Shown: piece after piece, positions 25,542 to 39,658 of the stretch
Position numbering within the stretch: position 1 is the stretch's first letter
Layout of the letters: each line of letters starts with the position of its first letter
Assembly (NCBI GenBank): GCA_964016885.1
Contig: OZ024740.1
Coordinates: 295,476,222-295,540,221, forward strand
DNA length: 64,000 nucleotides
Reading direction: 5' to 3'
Source of the DNA: Eledone cirrhosa
Taxonomy: Eukaryota > Mollusca > Cephalopoda > Octopoda > Eledonidae
The notes under the pieces: generated by a model
The model's database searches: none
Told to the model about the DNA's origin: nothing
Seen by the model: the letters and a program-made list of their open reading frames with translations, nothing else
Position numbers and translations under genes: made by a program

Positions 25542-25960
25542 AGTAAGATCGAGAGGAATAAGACAAGTTTAAAGCAGTGTGTTTATAATATAGACTCATG
25601 TCCGAGTCATAACATGAAGGGCTTACTCTGCCACACTCTCCAGCTCGTCACAGAAAAGGCGACCATAATATATACAAGAATGGCTCTCATACATTCTTAG
25701 TGGGAATCAAATGAAAGTAGACATCCGTAAGCAATGGCACTAACTAGTGAAATGAGTTACTCTGAGACCACATAAAAAGAAGAAATAAATAAAAAAACAT
25801 GATGTTTTATGGAAAAGTAATAAAATGTTCTTCCCAAAAAATAATAAAACTCCTAGAATTCTATAACTACAGAAATATATGTATATACAAAGATAATAAA
25901 TGATATATTACAACAGGATCACAAGAACACAGCAACAATAATAATTTTCAGAATGAATAT

Positions 25961-26023
25961 ACAAAAAATAATGTAAGTTAAAACAATATGTGACATATTG
26001 TTTTACCTTACATTATTTTTTGT
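25961..26023. repeat. 63-bp palindrome (M4, one mismatch)
   Basis: The centre is G at 25992, with the short-form mismatch ACCTTAC. Confidence 0.9.
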
Positions 26024-26092
26024 TTTAATTATATAATATATAGTATCGTTAATTATAATATGTAATAATAATAATATAATTTTCTATTTCAG

Positions 26093-26359
26093 AGCTCAGC
26101 TTTGGAAGAGAGGCTGCTTGCAAGTGTATGGACATATGATCGTGTGCATTCTTGCAAGAGCATGGAGGATGTGCGACATGACTTCATTGCAAGATTCGGT
26201 AAACCAGCTCCTATGAAGAGGACGATACTGCGATGGGAACATAAACTATTTCTCATTACTTTTGGTAGGGGGTGACAAGACTTTCGGACCACCTTGTACA
26301 ACAAATCAGTATAGAATAGGGTATCAGGAGAGTATATGGCAGAACAGGGATATAAATCA
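26093..26359 (+). pseudogene. Decayed DUF4817-like HTH segment, truncated (M4)
   Basis: The frame is open from 26093 to TGA at 26273-26275. It is truncated at ATAAATCA as in M1 and M2. Confidence 0.6.
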
Positions 26360-28776
26360 TTTTTTATTTGATGGATCCATTTTTTATTTGATGGATCCTT
26401 TTTATTTAGGTGATCCATTTTTTATTTAGGTGATCCATTTTTTATTTGATGGACCCATTTTTTATTTGATGGATCCTTTTTATTTAGGTGATCCATTTTT
26501 TATTTAGGTGATCCACTTTTTATTTGATGGATCCTTTTTTATTTAGGTGATCCATTTTTTATTTGATGGATCCATTTTTTATTTGATGGATCCTTTTTTT
26601 TATTTAGGTGATCCATCTTTTATTTGATGGATCCATTTTTTTATTTGATGGCTCCTTTTTAATTTAGGTGATCCATTTTTTATATGATGGATCCTTTTTT
26701 ATTTAGTTGATCCATTTTTTATTTGATGGATCCCTTTTTTATTTGATGGATCCTTTTTTATTTAGGTGATCCATTTTATATTTGATGGATCCATTTTTTA
26801 TTTGATGGATCCTTTTTTATTTAGGTGATCCATTTTTTATTTGATGGATCCATTTTTTATTTGATGGATGCTTTTTCATTTAGGTGATCCATTTTTTATT
26901 TGATGGATCCATTTTTTATTTGATGGATCCTTTTTCATTTAGGTGATCCATTTTTTATTTGATGGATCCTTTTTTATTTAGGTGATCCATTTTTTATTTA
27001 ATGGATTCATTTTTTATTTCATGGATTTTTTTTATTTAGGTGATCAATTTTTATTTGATGTATCCTTTTTTATTTAGGTGATCCATTTTTTATTTGATGG
27101 ATCCATTTTTTTATTTAGGGTATCCATTTTTTATTTGATGGATCCATTTTTATTAAGGTGATCCATTTTTTATTTGATGGATCCTTTTTTATTTAGGTGA
27201 TCCATTTTTTATTTGATGGATCCATTTTTTATTTGATGCATCCTTTTTTATTTAGGTGATCCATTTTTTATTTGATGGATCCATTTTTTATTTGATGGAT
27301 CCTTTTTAATTTAGGTGATCCATTTTTTATTTGATGGATCAATTTTTTATTTGATGGATCCTTTTTTATTTAGGTGATCCATTTTTTATTTGATGGATCC
27401 AAATTTTTATTTGATGGATCCTTTTTTATTTAGGTGATCCATTTTTTATTTGATGGATCCATTTTTTATTTGATGGATCATTTTTCATTTAGGTGATCCA
27501 TTTTTTATTTGATGGATCCTTTTTTATTTAGGTGATCCATTTTTTATTTAATGGATCCATTTTTTATTTGATGGATCCTTTTTTATTTAGGTGATCCATT
27601 TTTATTTGATGCATCCTTTTTTATTTAGGTGATCCATTTTTTATTTGATGGATCCTTTTTTTTTATTTAGGTGATCCATTTTTTATTTGATGGATCCATT
27701 TTTATTTAGGTGATCCATTTTTTATTTGATGGATCCTTTTTTATTTAGGTGATCCATTTTTTATTTGATGGATCCATTTTTTATTTGATGGATCCTTTTT
27801 CATTTAGGTGATCCATTTTTTATTTGATCGATCCTTTTTTATTTAGGTGATCCATTTTTTATTTAATGGATCCATTTTTTATTTGATGGATGCTTTTTTA
27901 TTTAGGTGATCCATTTTTATTTGATGCATCCTTTTTTATTTAGGTGATCCATTTTTTATTTGATGGATCCATTTTTTTATTTAGGTGATCCATTTTTTAT
28001 TTGATGGATCCATTTTTATTTAGGTGATCCATTTTTTATTTGATGGATCCTTTTTTATTTAGGTGATCCATTTTTTATTTGATGGATCCATTTTTTATTT
28101 GATGGATCCTTTTTTATTTAGGTGATCCATTTTTTATTTGATGGATCCATTTTTTATTTGATGGATCCTTTTTTATTTAGGTGATCCATTTTTTATTTGA
28201 TGGATCCATTTTTTATTTGATGGATCCTTTTTCATTTAGGTGATCCATTTTTTATTTGATGGATCCTTTTTTATTTAGGTGATCCATTTTTTATTTAATG
28301 GATCCATTTTTTATTTGATGGATCCTTTTTTATTTAGGTGATCCATTTTTATTTGATGCATCCTTTTTTATTTAGGTGATCCATTTTTTATTTGATGGAT
28401 CCATTTTTTTATTTAGGTGATCCATTTTTTATTTAATGGATCCATTTTTATTTAGGTGATCCATTTTTTATTTGATGGATCCTTTTTTATTTAGGTGATC
28501 CATTTTTTATTTGATGGATCCATTTTTTATTTGATGGATCCTTTTTTATTTAGGCGATCAAATAAAAAATGGATCCATCAAATAAAAAATGGATCACCTA
28601 AATAAAAAAGGATCCATCAAATAAAATATGGATCCATCAAATAAAAAATGGATTACCTAAATAAAAAAGGATCCATCAAATAAAAAATGGATCACCTAAA
28701 TAAAAAAGGATCCATCAAATAAAAAATGGATCACCTAAATAAAAAAGGATCCATCAAATAAAAAATGGATCACCTA
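26360..28776. repeat. A/C satellite block 9: forward to 28555, inverted 28556-28776
   Basis: It is the counterpart of block 3 but lacks the 962-bp duplication; the ATGGATTCAT marker occurs once, at 27001. The inverted arm is the 221-bp class. Confidence 0.97.
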
Positions 28777-28857
28777 CTTTAGATAAATAAAAGATACGTC
28801 CAAGATCAACAAAAGCAGGTTGTGAAAATTCCGGTCTGCCAGTACCACTAATCTGTA

Positions 28858-29046
28858 GCGGTGAATTGGTAGTATGAGTAGAGGGTCGTACGCCATGCTT
28901 TCCAGCATAGTTACGTTCCTTTACGTTCTGAGTTCAAATCCCGTTGAGATTAACTTTGCCTTTCATCCTTATGGGGTCGATAAAATAAAGTACCAGTAAT
29001 GCACTGGGTAATTGCTGGCCTTGTGCCAAAAGTAGAAACAATTATT
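28858..29046 (+). mobile_element. tRNA-derived SINE (M5 copy)
   Basis: It is the same as the M3 copy, including GGTAGTATGAG in the A-box region. Confidence 0.88.
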
Positions 29047-29465
29047 AGTAAGATCGAGAGGAATAAGACAAGTTTAAAGCAGTGTGTTTATAATATAGAC
29101 TCATGTCCGAGTCATAACATGAAGGGCTTACTCTGCCACACTCTCCAGCTCGTCACAGAAAAGGCGACCATAATATATACAAGAATGTCTCTCATACATT
29201 CTTAGTGGGAATCAAATGAAAGTAGACATCCGTAAGCAATGGCGCTAACTAGTGAAATGAGTTACTCTGAGACCACATAAAAAGAAGAAATAAATAAAAA
29301 AACATGATGTTTTATGGAAAAGTAATAAAATGTTCTTCACAAAAAATAATAAAACTCCTAGAATTCTATAACTACAGAAATATATGTATATACAAAGATA
29401 ATAAATGATATATTACAACAGGATCACAAGAACACAGCAACAATAATAATTTTCAGAATGAATAT

Positions 29466-29528
29466 ACAAAAAATAATGTAAGTTAAAACAATATGTGACA
29501 TATTGTTTTAACTTACATTATTTTTTGT
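29466..29528. repeat. Perfect 63-bp palindrome (M5)
   Basis: The centre is G at 29497, and both 31-bp arms are fully complementary. Confidence 0.93.
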
Positions 29529-29597
29529 TTTAATTATATAATATATAGTATCGTTAATTATAATATGTAATAATAATAATATAATTTTCTATTTCAG

Positions 29598-29922
29598 AGC
29601 TCAGCTTTGGAAGAGAGGCTGCTTGCAAGTGTATGGACATATGATCGTGTGCATTCTAGCAAGAGCATGGAGGATGTGCGACATGACTTCATTGCAAGAT
29701 TCGGTAAACCAGCTCCTATGAAGAGGACGATACTGCGATGGGAACATAAACTATTTCTCATTACTTTTGGTAGGGGGTGACAAGACTTTCGGACCACCTT
29801 GTACAACAAATCAGTATAGAATAGGGTATCAGGAGAGTATATGGTAGAACAGGGATATAAATCACGACTCTTGACTTCACCACGAAATATTGAAGTTGCT
29901 AGGGTGCGGTTCCGATACATAT
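29598..29922 (+). pseudogene. Decayed DUF4817-like transposase N-terminus (M5)
   Basis: The frame is open to TGA at 29778-29780. The SRLLTSPRNIEV block follows in the same frame after a second stop, as in M3. Confidence 0.62.
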
Positions 29923-30771
29923 TTTAATTACTGATTATTGCATAATTCATTACTTCAATGAATCTGACACTTTACTAAATTACTATTGATTGATTCTATA
30001 TGTAATAAAATAAATCTGGGAAATTTGGATTATTTTGTAATTTCGCTTTAATATCTTGATCATTTGTTAGAATAACACGTACCAACAATATACAATATAT
30101 CAGTTTGGAATGCATACACATACAACCACCAAAGCAAATGTACAGTAATAAGAAAGATTAATCAGAAAGAAAAATACACACAAAAAAAGAAAGACATGTA
30201 CACTCCCACAATTATACACTACAACAGCGAATGATGATGTTTTCTTCTAAAAATAAGGATGGGAGCATGACTGTACGAGTATCACCTCATACTTTAGTAA
30301 GACGAGCAGCTAACAATGACAAAAACTTTGTTATCAGCTGTCCAGCTTACCTGAATGTCTCCAATGCAACGTGCGGAAAGAGTAATTCACCAACTACAGT
30401 ATTTCAACAACTTGCTCGGCTATAGATGCAGAATTCCCCCACATCCATATAAATTATAACACAAACTTCCTAAAGAAGTATTATATTTTAGTTCTAATAT
30501 TTCAGTGCAAAATACAACAATGCCATCGCACAAACAATGAGATTCGTGGAGCTACAAAGCCAATTTCTTATATATCGGATCCTTGGCAAGGTAGTACAAG
30601 AGGAGGGTATTACCAGTTTAAAAGAAGCTCTACAGGAACGGAAGTGCAAACAGCTGAACCTGTCCGAGATCGCCAAGTACCTATGCACATTAGACATGTG
30701 GGCATATTTCGAACAGCTGCTATCCGTGTGGTTTTTTCGACTTTGTATTGTTCTCAGCATTTATTATTTGA

Positions 30772-31209
30772 GTGATCCATTTTTTGGTTGATTGATTCAA
30801 TTTTTATTTGATGGATTGATTTTTTATTTGGGTGACCCATTTTGTTTTAGATGGATGCATTTGAGTGCCGGATCAAAAACAATAAGTGTCAGCGCCGGAT
30901 TAAAAAACATAAGGATAATGCTGGATTATAACTTGTTAGTGCGGATTAAACACACAAATGATCGGTACCAGATTAAAAATAGTAAGGTTAAGTGCCGGAT
31001 TAAAATTAATAGGGCTAAGTGGCGGATTAAAAATAAGGGTCAATGCCGGATTTAAAATAATAAGCATCAGTGCCGGATTTAAAATAATAATGGTCAATGC
31101 TGGATTTAAACAAATAAGGATCAGTGCCAAATAAAAGAGTGTCAATGCCGGACAAAAGTGCCAGTGTCGGATTAAAAACACTATGGATTAGTGCTAGGTT
31201 AAAATGTGT
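30772..31209 (+). repeat. Degenerate A monomers and 27-bp B satellite (M5)
   Basis: The arrangement is that of M3. The transition unit is TGGATGCATTTGAGTGCC, shared with M3 and M6. Confidence 0.85.
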
Positions 31210-33416
31210 GGTGATCCATTTTTTATTTGATGGATCCATTTTTTATTTGATGGATACTTTTTTATTTAGGTGATCCATTTTTAATATGATGGATCCATTT
31301 TTTATTTGATGGATCCTTTTTTATTTAGGTGATCCATTTTTTATTTGATGGATCCTTTTTTATTTAGGTGATCCATTTTTTATTTGATGGATCCTTTTTT
31401 ATTTAGGTGATCCATTTTTTATTTGATGGATCCATTTTTTATTTGATGGATCCTTTTTTATTTAGGTGATCCATTTTTTATTTGATGGATCCTTTTGATT
31501 TATGTGATCCATTTTATATTTGATGGATCCATTTTTTTTATTTAGGTGATCCATTTTTTATTTAGGTGATCCATTTTTTATTTGATGGATCCTTTTTTAT
31601 TTAGGTGATCCATTTTTTATTTGATGGATCCATTTTTTATTTGATGGATCCTTTTTTATTTAGGTGATCCATTTTTTATTTGATGGATCCATTTTTACTT
31701 GATGGATCCTTTTTTATTTAGGTGATCCATTTTTTATTTGATGGATCCTTTTTATATTTAGGTGATCCATTTTTTTATTTGATGGATCCATTTTTTATTT
31801 GATGGATCTTTTTTATTTAGGTGATCCATTTTTTATTTGATGGATCCTTTTTTATTTAGGTGATCCAATTTTTATTTGATGGATCCATTTTTTATTTAGA
31901 TGATCCATTTTTTATTTGATGGATCCATTTTTATTTAGGTGATCCATTTTATATTTGAAGGATCCATTTTTTATTTAGGTGATCCATTTTTTATTTAGGT
32001 GATCCATTTTTTATTTGATGGATCCTTTTTTATTTAGGTGATCCATTTTTTATTTGATGGATCCATTTTTTATTTGATGGATCCTTTTTTATTTAGGTGA
32101 TCCATATTTTATTTGTTGGATCCATTTTTTATTTGATGGATCCTTTTTTATTTAGGTGATCCATTTTTTTATTTGATGGATCCTTTTTATTTAGGTGATC
32201 CATTTTTTATTTGACGGATCCTTTTTATTTAGGTCATCCATTTTTTTTATGGATCCATTTTTTATTTGATGGATCCTTTTTTTATTTAGGTGATCCATTT
32301 TTTATTTGATGAATACTTTTTTATTTAGGTGATACATTTTTGATTTGATGGATCCATTTTTTATTTAGGTGATCCATTTTTATTTAGGTGATCCATATTA
32401 TATTTGATGGATCCATTTTTTTTATTTAGGTGATCCATTTTTTATTTAGGTGATCTATTTTTTATTTGATGGATCCTTTTTTATTTAGGTGATCCATTTT
32501 TTATTTGTTGGATCCATTTTTTATTTGATGAATCCTTATTTATTTAGGTGATCCATATTTTATTTGTTGGATCCATTTTTTATTTGATGGATCCTTTTTT
32601 AATTAGGTTATCCATTTTTTTATTTGATGGATCCTTTTTATTTAGGTGAACCATTTTTTATTTGACGGATATTTTTTATTTAGGTGATCCATTTTTTATT
32701 TGATGGATCCTTTTTTATTTAGGTGATCCATTTTTTATTTGATGGATCCATTTTTTATTTGATGGATCCTTTTTATTTAGGTGATCCATTTTTATTTGAT
32801 GGATCCATTTTTTATTTGATGGATCCATTTTTTATTTGATGGATCCATTTTTATTTAGGTGAACCATTTTTTATTTGATGGATCCTTCTTTATTTAGGTG
32901 ATCCATTTTTATTTGATGGATCCATTTTTTATCTAGCTGATCCATTTTTTATTTGATGGATCCTTTGTATTAAGGTGAACCATTTTTTATTTGATGGATC
33001 CTTTTTTTATTTAGGTCATCCATTTTTTATTTGATGGATCCATTTTTTATTTGATGGATCCTTTTTTATTTAGGCGATCAAATAAAAAATGGATCACGTA
33101 AATAAAAAAGGATCCATGAAATAAAAAATGGATCCATCAAATAAAAAATGGATCACCTAAATAAAAAAGGATCCATCAAATAAAATATGGATACATAAAA
33201 TAAAAAATGGATTACCTAAATAAAAAATGATCCATCAAATAAAATATGGATCACCTAAATAAAAAAATGGATCCATCAAATAAAAAATGGATCCATCAAA
33301 TAAAAAATGGATCCATCAAATAAAAAATGGATCACCTAAATAAAAAAGGATCCATCAAATAAAAAATGGATCACCTAAATAAAAAGGATCCATTAAATAA
33401 AAAATGGATCACCTAA
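31210..33416. repeat. A/C satellite block 10: forward to 33075, inverted 33076-33416
   Basis: It is the counterpart of block 4, 17,659 bp away, minus about 99 bp. A private base is AGGTCATCC near 33,015, where the tandem copy at +9,736 reads AGGTGATCC. The inverted arm is the 341-bp class. Confidence 0.97.
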
Positions 33417-33483
33417 TGTGAACAACAAATCAGTATAGAATAGGGTATCAGGAGAGTATATGGTAGAACAGGGATATAAATCA
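33417..33483 (+). repeat. 67-bp module fragment, first of a pair
   Basis: It begins TGTGAACAACAAATCAG, matching 15857 and 17569. Confidence 0.93.
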
Positions 33484-33567
33484 TTTTTTATTTGACGGAT
33501 CCATTTTTATTTAGGTGATGGATCACCTAAATAAAAGGATCCATTAAATAAAAAATGGATCACCTAA
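33484..33567. repeat. 84-bp satellite mini-palindrome
   Basis: It has the same length and centre (GGTGATGGATCACC) as the spacer at 15924. Confidence 0.92.
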
Positions 33568-33634
33568 TTTGTACAACAAATCAGTATAGAATAGGGTATC
33601 AGGAGAGTATATGGTAGAACAGGGATATAAATCA
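33568..33634 (+). repeat. 67-bp module fragment, second of a pair
   Basis: It begins TTTGTACAACAAATCAG and lies 151 bp after its partner. Confidence 0.93.
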
Positions 33635-35972
33635 TTTTTTATTTGATGGATCCATTTTTATTTAGGTGATCCATTTTATATTTGATGGATCCATTTTTTT
33701 ATTTAGGTGATCCATTATTTATTTAGGTGATCCATTTTTTATTTGATGGATCCTTTTTTTATTTAGGTGATACATTTTTTATTTGATGGATCCATTTTTT
33801 ATTTGATGGATCCTTTTTTATTTAGGTGATCCATTTTTTATTTGATGGATCCATTTTTTATTTGATGGATCCTTTTTTATTTAGGTGATCCATTATTTAT
33901 TTGATGGATCCTTTTATATTTAGGTGATCCATTTTTTTATTTGCTGGATCCATTTTTTATTTGATGGATCCTTTTTTATTTAGGTGATCCATTTTTTATT
34001 TGATGGATCCTTTTTTATTTAGGTGATCCATTTTTTATTTGATGGATCCATTTTTTATTTGATGGATCCTTTTTTATTTAGGTGATCCATTTTTTATTTG
34101 ATGGATCCTTTTTATTTAGGTGATCCATTTTTTATTTGATGGATTCTTTTTTATTTAGGTGATCCATTTTTTATATGATGGATCCACTTTTTATTTGATG
34201 GATCCTTTTTTATTTAGGTGATCCATTTTTTATTTGATGGATCCTTTTTTATTTAGGTGATCCATTTTTTATTTGATGGATCCTTTTTATTTAGGTGATC
34301 CATTTTATATTTGATGGATCCTTTTTTATTTAGGTGATCCATTTTTTATTTGGTGGATCCATTTTTTATTTGATGGATCCTTTTTTATTTAGGTGATCCA
34401 TTTTTTATTTGATGGATCCATTTTTTATTTGATGGATCCTTTTTTATTTAGTTGATCCATTTTTTATTTGATGGATCCTTTTTTATTTAGGTGATCCATT
34501 TTTTATTTGATGGATCCATTTTTTTATTTGATGGATCCTTTTTTATTTAGGTGATCCATTTTTTATTTGATGGATCCATTTTATATTTAGTTGATCCATT
34601 TTTTATTTGATGGATCCATTTTTATTTAGGTGATCCATTTTTTATTTGATGGATCCTTTTTATTTAGGTGATCCATTTTTTATTTGATGGATCCTTTTTT
34701 ATTTAGGTGATCCATTTTTTATTTAATGGATCCATTTTTTATTTGATGAATCCTTTTTTATTTAGGTGAACCATTTTTTATTTGATGGATCCTTTTGATT
34801 TATGTGATCCATTTTATATTTGATGGATCCATTTTTTATTTAGGTGATCCATTTTTTATTTAGGTGATCCATTTTTTTATTTGATGGATCCTTTTTTATT
34901 TAGGTGATCCATTTTTTATTTGATGGATCCATTTTTTATTTGATGCATCCTTTTTTATTTAGGTGATCCATTTTTTATACGATGGATCCATTTTTTATTT
35001 AGGTGATCCAATTTTTATTTGATGGATCCATTTTTTATTTAGGTGATCCATTTTTTATTTGATGGATCCATTTTTATTTAGGTGATCCATTCTTTATTTG
35101 ATGGATCCTTTTTTATTTAGGTGATCCATTTTTTATTTGATGGATCCATTTTTTATTTGATGGATCCTTTTTTATTTAGGTGATCCATTTTTTATTTGAT
35201 GGATCCATTTTTTATTTGATGGATCCTTTTTTATTTAGGTGATCCATTTTTTATTTGATGGATCCTTTTTTATTTAGGTGATCCATTTTTTATTTGATGG
35301 ATCCATTTTTTATTTGATGGATCTTTTTTTATTTAGGTGATCCATTTTTTATTTGATGGATCCTTTTTTATTTAGGTGATCCATTTTTTATTTGATGGAT
35401 CCATTTTATTTAGGTGATCCATTTTTTATTTGATGGATCCTTTTTTATTTAGGTGATCCATTTTTTATTTGATGGATCCATTTTTTTTATTTGATCTATC
35501 CTTTTTTATTTAGGCGATCAAATAAAAAATGGATCCATCAAATAAAAAATGGATCACCTAAATAAAAAAGGATCCATCAAATAAAATATGGATCCATCAA
35601 ATAAAAAATGGATTACCTAAATAAAAAAGGATCCATCAAATAAAAAATGGATCCATCAAATAAAAAATGGATCACCTAAATAAAAATGAATCCATCAAAT
35701 AAAAAATGTTTCATCTAAATAAAAAATTGGATCCATCAAATAAAAAATGGATCACCTAAATAAAAAAGGATCCTTCCAATAAAAAATGGATCGCCTAAAT
35801 AAGAAATGGATCCATCAAATAAAAAATGGATCACCTAAATAAAAATGGATCACCTAAATAAAAAGTATCCATCAAATAAAAAATGGATCACTTAAATAAA
35901 AAAGGATCCATCAAATAAAAAATGGATCACCTAAATAAAAAGGATCCATCAAATAAAAAATGGATCACCTAA
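33635..35972. repeat. A/C satellite block 11: forward to 35515, inverted 35516-35972
   Basis: It is the counterpart of block 6, with the GATCTATCC marker before the flip and the 457-bp inverted arm. Confidence 0.97.
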
Positions 35973-36039
35973 TTTGAACAACAAATCAGTATAGAATAGG
36001 GTATCAGGAGAGTATATGGTAGAACAGGGATATAAATCA
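35973..36039 (+). repeat. 67-bp module fragment, single
   Basis: It begins TTGAACAACAAATCAG. It is repeated exactly 9,736 bp later at 45709. Confidence 0.93.
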
Positions 36040-38512
36040 TTTTTTATTTGATGGATCCATTTTTATTTAGGTGATCCATTTTATATTTGATGGATCCATT
36101 TTTTTATTTAGGTGATCCATTCTTTATTTAGGTGATCCATTTTTTATTTGATGGATCCTTTTTTTATTTAGGTGATACATTTTTTATTTGATGGATCCAT
36201 TTTTTATATGATGGATCCTTTTTTATTTAGGTGATCCATTTTTTATTTGATGGATCCATTTTTTATTTGATGGATCCTTTTTTATTTAGGTGATCCATTT
36301 TTTATTTGATGGATCCTTTTATATTTAGGTGATCCATTTTTTATTTGCTGGATCCATTTTTTATTTGATGGATCCTTTTTTATTTAGGTGATCCATTTTT
36401 TATTTGATGGATTCTTTTTTATTTAGGCGATGCATTTTTTATTTGATGGGTCCATTTTATTTAGGTGATCCATTTTTTATTTGATGGATCCATTTTTATT
36501 TAGGTGATCCATTTTATATTTGATGGATCCATTTTTTTATTTAGGTGATCCATTTTTTATTTAGGTGATCCATTTTTTATTTGATGGATCCTTTTTTTTA
36601 TTTAGGTGATACATTTTTTATTTGATGGATCCATTTTTTATTTGATGGATCCTTTTTTATTTAGGTGATCCATTTTTTATTTGATGGATCCATTTTTTAT
36701 TTGATGGATCCTTTTTTATTTAGGTGATCCATTTTTTATTTGATAGATCCTTTTATATTTAGGTGATCCATTTTTTATTTGCTGGACCCATTTTTTATTT
36801 GATGGATCCTTTTTTATTTAGGTGATCCATTTTTTATTTGATGGATCCTTTTTTATTTAGGCGATCCATTTTTTATTTGATGGATCCATTTTTTATTTGA
36901 TGGATCCTTTTTTATTTAGGTGATCCATTTTTTATTTGATGGATCCTTTTTATTTAGGTGATCCATTTTTTATTTGATGGATTCTTTTTTATTTAGGTGA
37001 TCCATTTTTTATATGATGGATCCACTTTTTATTTGATGGATCCTTTTTTATTTAGGTGATCCATTTTTTATTTGATGGATCCTTTTTTATTTAGGTGATC
37101 CATTTTTTATTTGATGGATCCTTTTTATTTAGGTGATCCATTTTATATTTGATGGATCCTTTTTTATTTAGGTGATCCATTTTTTATTTGGTGGATCCAT
37201 TTTTTATTTGATGGATCCTTTTTTATTTAGGTGATCCATTTTTTATTTGATGGATCCATTTTTTATTTGATGGATCCTTTTTTATTTAGTTGATCCATTT
37301 TTTATTTGATGGATCCTTTTTTATTTAGGTGATCCATTTTTTATTTGATGGATCCATTTTTTTATTTGATGGATCCTTTTTTATTTAGGTGATCCATTTT
37401 TTATTTGATGGATCCTTTTTTATTTAGGTGATCCATTTTTTATTTGATGGATCCATTTTTTATTTAGTTGATCCATTTTTTATTTGATGGATCCATTTTT
37501 ATTTAGGTGATCCATTTTTTATTTGATGGATCCTTTTTATTTAGGTGATCCATTTTTTATTTGATGGATCCTTTTTTATTTAGGTGATCCATTTTTTATT
37601 TAATGGATCCATTTTTTATTTGATGAATCCTTTTTTATTTAGGTGATCCATTTTTTATTTGATGGATCCTTTTGATTTATGTGATCCATTTTATATTTGA
37701 TGGATCCATTTTTTATTTAGGTGATCCATTTTTTATTTAGGTGATCCATTTTTTTATTTGATGGATCCTTTTTTATTTAGGTGATCCATTTTTTATTTGA
37801 TGGATCCATTTTTTATTTGATGGATCCTTTTTTATTTAGGTGATCCAATTTTTATTTGATGGATCCATTTTTTATTTAGGTGATCCATTTTTTATTTGAT
37901 GGATCCATTTTTATTTAGGTGATCCATTCTTTATTTGATGGATCCTTTTTTATTTAGGTGATCCATTTTTTATTTGATGGATCCATTTTTTATTTGATGG
38001 ATCCTTTTTTATTTAGGTGATCCATTTTTTATTTGATGGATCCATTTTTTATTTGATGGATCCTTTTTTATTTAGGTGATCCATTTTTTATTTGATGGAT
38101 CCTTTTTTATTTAGGTGATCCATTTTTTATTTGATGGATCCATTTTTTATTTGATGGATCTTTTTTTATTTAGGTGATCCATTTTTTATTTGATGGATCC
38201 TTTTTTATTTAGGTGATCCATTTTTTATTTGATGGATCCATTTTATTTAGGTGATCCATTTTTTATTTGATGGATCCTTTTTTATTTAGGCGATCAAATA
38301 AAAAATGGATCCATCAAATAAAAAATGGATCACCTAAATAAAAAAGGATCCATCAAATAAAATATGGATCCATCAAATAAAAAATGGATTACCTAAATAA
38401 AAAAGGATCCATCAAATAAAAAATGGATCACCTAAATAAAAAAGGATCCATCAAATAAAAAATGGATCACCTAAATAAAAAAGGATCCATCAAATAAAAA
38501 ATGGATCACCTA
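36040..38512. repeat. A/C satellite block 12: forward to 38291, inverted 38292-38512
   Basis: It follows block 7 but lacks about 61 bp, including the GATCTATCC monomer, just before the flip. It then takes the 221-bp inverted arm and a long module instead of the 457-bp arm and a 67-bp fragment. This is a switch point between two block types. Confidence 0.97.
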
Positions 38513-38593
38513 CTTTAGATAAATAAAAGATACGTCCAAGATCAACAAAAGCAGGTTGTGAAAATTCCGGTCTGCCAGTACCACTAATCTGTA

Positions 38594-38782
38594 GCGGTGA
38601 ATTGGTAGTATGAGTAGAGGGTCGTACGCCATGCTTTCCAGCATAGTTACGTTCCTTTACGTTCTGAGTTCAAATCCCGTTGAGATTAACTTTGCCTTTC
38701 ATCCTTATGGGGTCGATAAAATAAAGTACCAGTAATGCACTGGGTAATTGCTGGCCTTGTGCCAAAAGTAGAAACAATTATT
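38594..38782 (+). mobile_element. tRNA-derived SINE (M6 copy)
   Basis: It has the same alleles as the M3 and M5 copies (ACTAATCTG, GGTAGTATGAG). Confidence 0.88.
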
Positions 38783-39201
38783 AGTAAGATCGAGAGGAAT
38801 AAGACAAGTTTAAAGCAGTGTGTTTATAATATAGACTCATGTCCGAGTCATAACATGAAGGGCTTACTCTGCCACACTCTCCAGCTCGTCACAGAAAAGG
38901 CGACCATAATATATACAAGAATGTCTCTCATACATTCTTAGTGGGAATCAAATGAAAGTAGACATCCGTAAGCAATGGCGCTAACTAGTGAAATGAGTTA
39001 CTCTGAGACCACATAAAAAGAAGAAATAAATAAAAAAACATGATGTTTTATGGAAAAGTAATAAAATGTTCTTCACAAAAAATAATAAAACTCCTAGAAT
39101 TCTATAACTACAGAAATATATGTATATACAAAGATAATAAATGATATATTACAACAGGATCACAAGAACACAGCAACAATAATAATTTTCAGAATGAATA
39201 T

Positions 39202-39264
39202 ACAAAAAATAATGTAAGTTAAAACAATATGTGACATATTGTTTTAACTTACATTATTTTTTGT
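39202..39264. repeat. Perfect 63-bp palindrome (M6)
   Basis: The centre is G at 39233 with fully complementary arms. Confidence 0.93.
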
Positions 39265-39333
39265 TTTAATTATATAATATATAGTATCGTTAATTATAAT
39301 ATGTAATAATAATAATATAATTTTCTATTTCAG

Positions 39334-39658
39334 AGCTCAGCTTTGGAAGAGAGGCTGCTTGCAAGTGTATGGACATATGATCGTGTGCATTCTAGCAAGA
39401 GCATGGAGGATGTGCGACATGACTTCATTGCAAGATTCGGTAAACCAGCTCCTATGAAGAGGACGATACTGCGATGGGAACATAAACTATTTCTCATTAC
39501 TTTTGGTAGGGGGTGACAAGACTTTCGGACCACCTTGTACAACAAATCAGTATAGAATAGGGTATCAGGAGAGTATATGGTAGAACAGGGATATAAATCA
39601 CGACTCTTGACTTCACCACGAAATATTGAAGTTGCTAGGGTGCGGTTCCGATACATAT
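39334..39658 (+). pseudogene. Decayed DUF4817-like transposase N-terminus (M6)
   Basis: The frame is open to TGA at 39514-39516. The downstream SRLLTSPRNIEV block is retained. Confidence 0.62.

Larger units (their letters stand above)
25272..26359 (+). other. Host module M4, short form
   Basis: It has the short-form alleles and junctions. It is displaced 18,619 bp from M2, yet at the SINE it carries M1 alleles (GTTGTAAAAATTCC, GTTGAGTTTAAC). A private change is GCAATGGCACTA. It appears mosaic between M1 and M2 lineages. Confidence 0.9.
28777..31209 (+). other. Host module M5, long form (2,433 bp)
   Basis: It has the same length as M3 and differs by few bases (for example TTATTTGAGTGATCC where M3 has TTATTTTAGTGATCC). 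It starts the first of two tandem 9.7-9.8 kb units. Confidence 0.9.
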
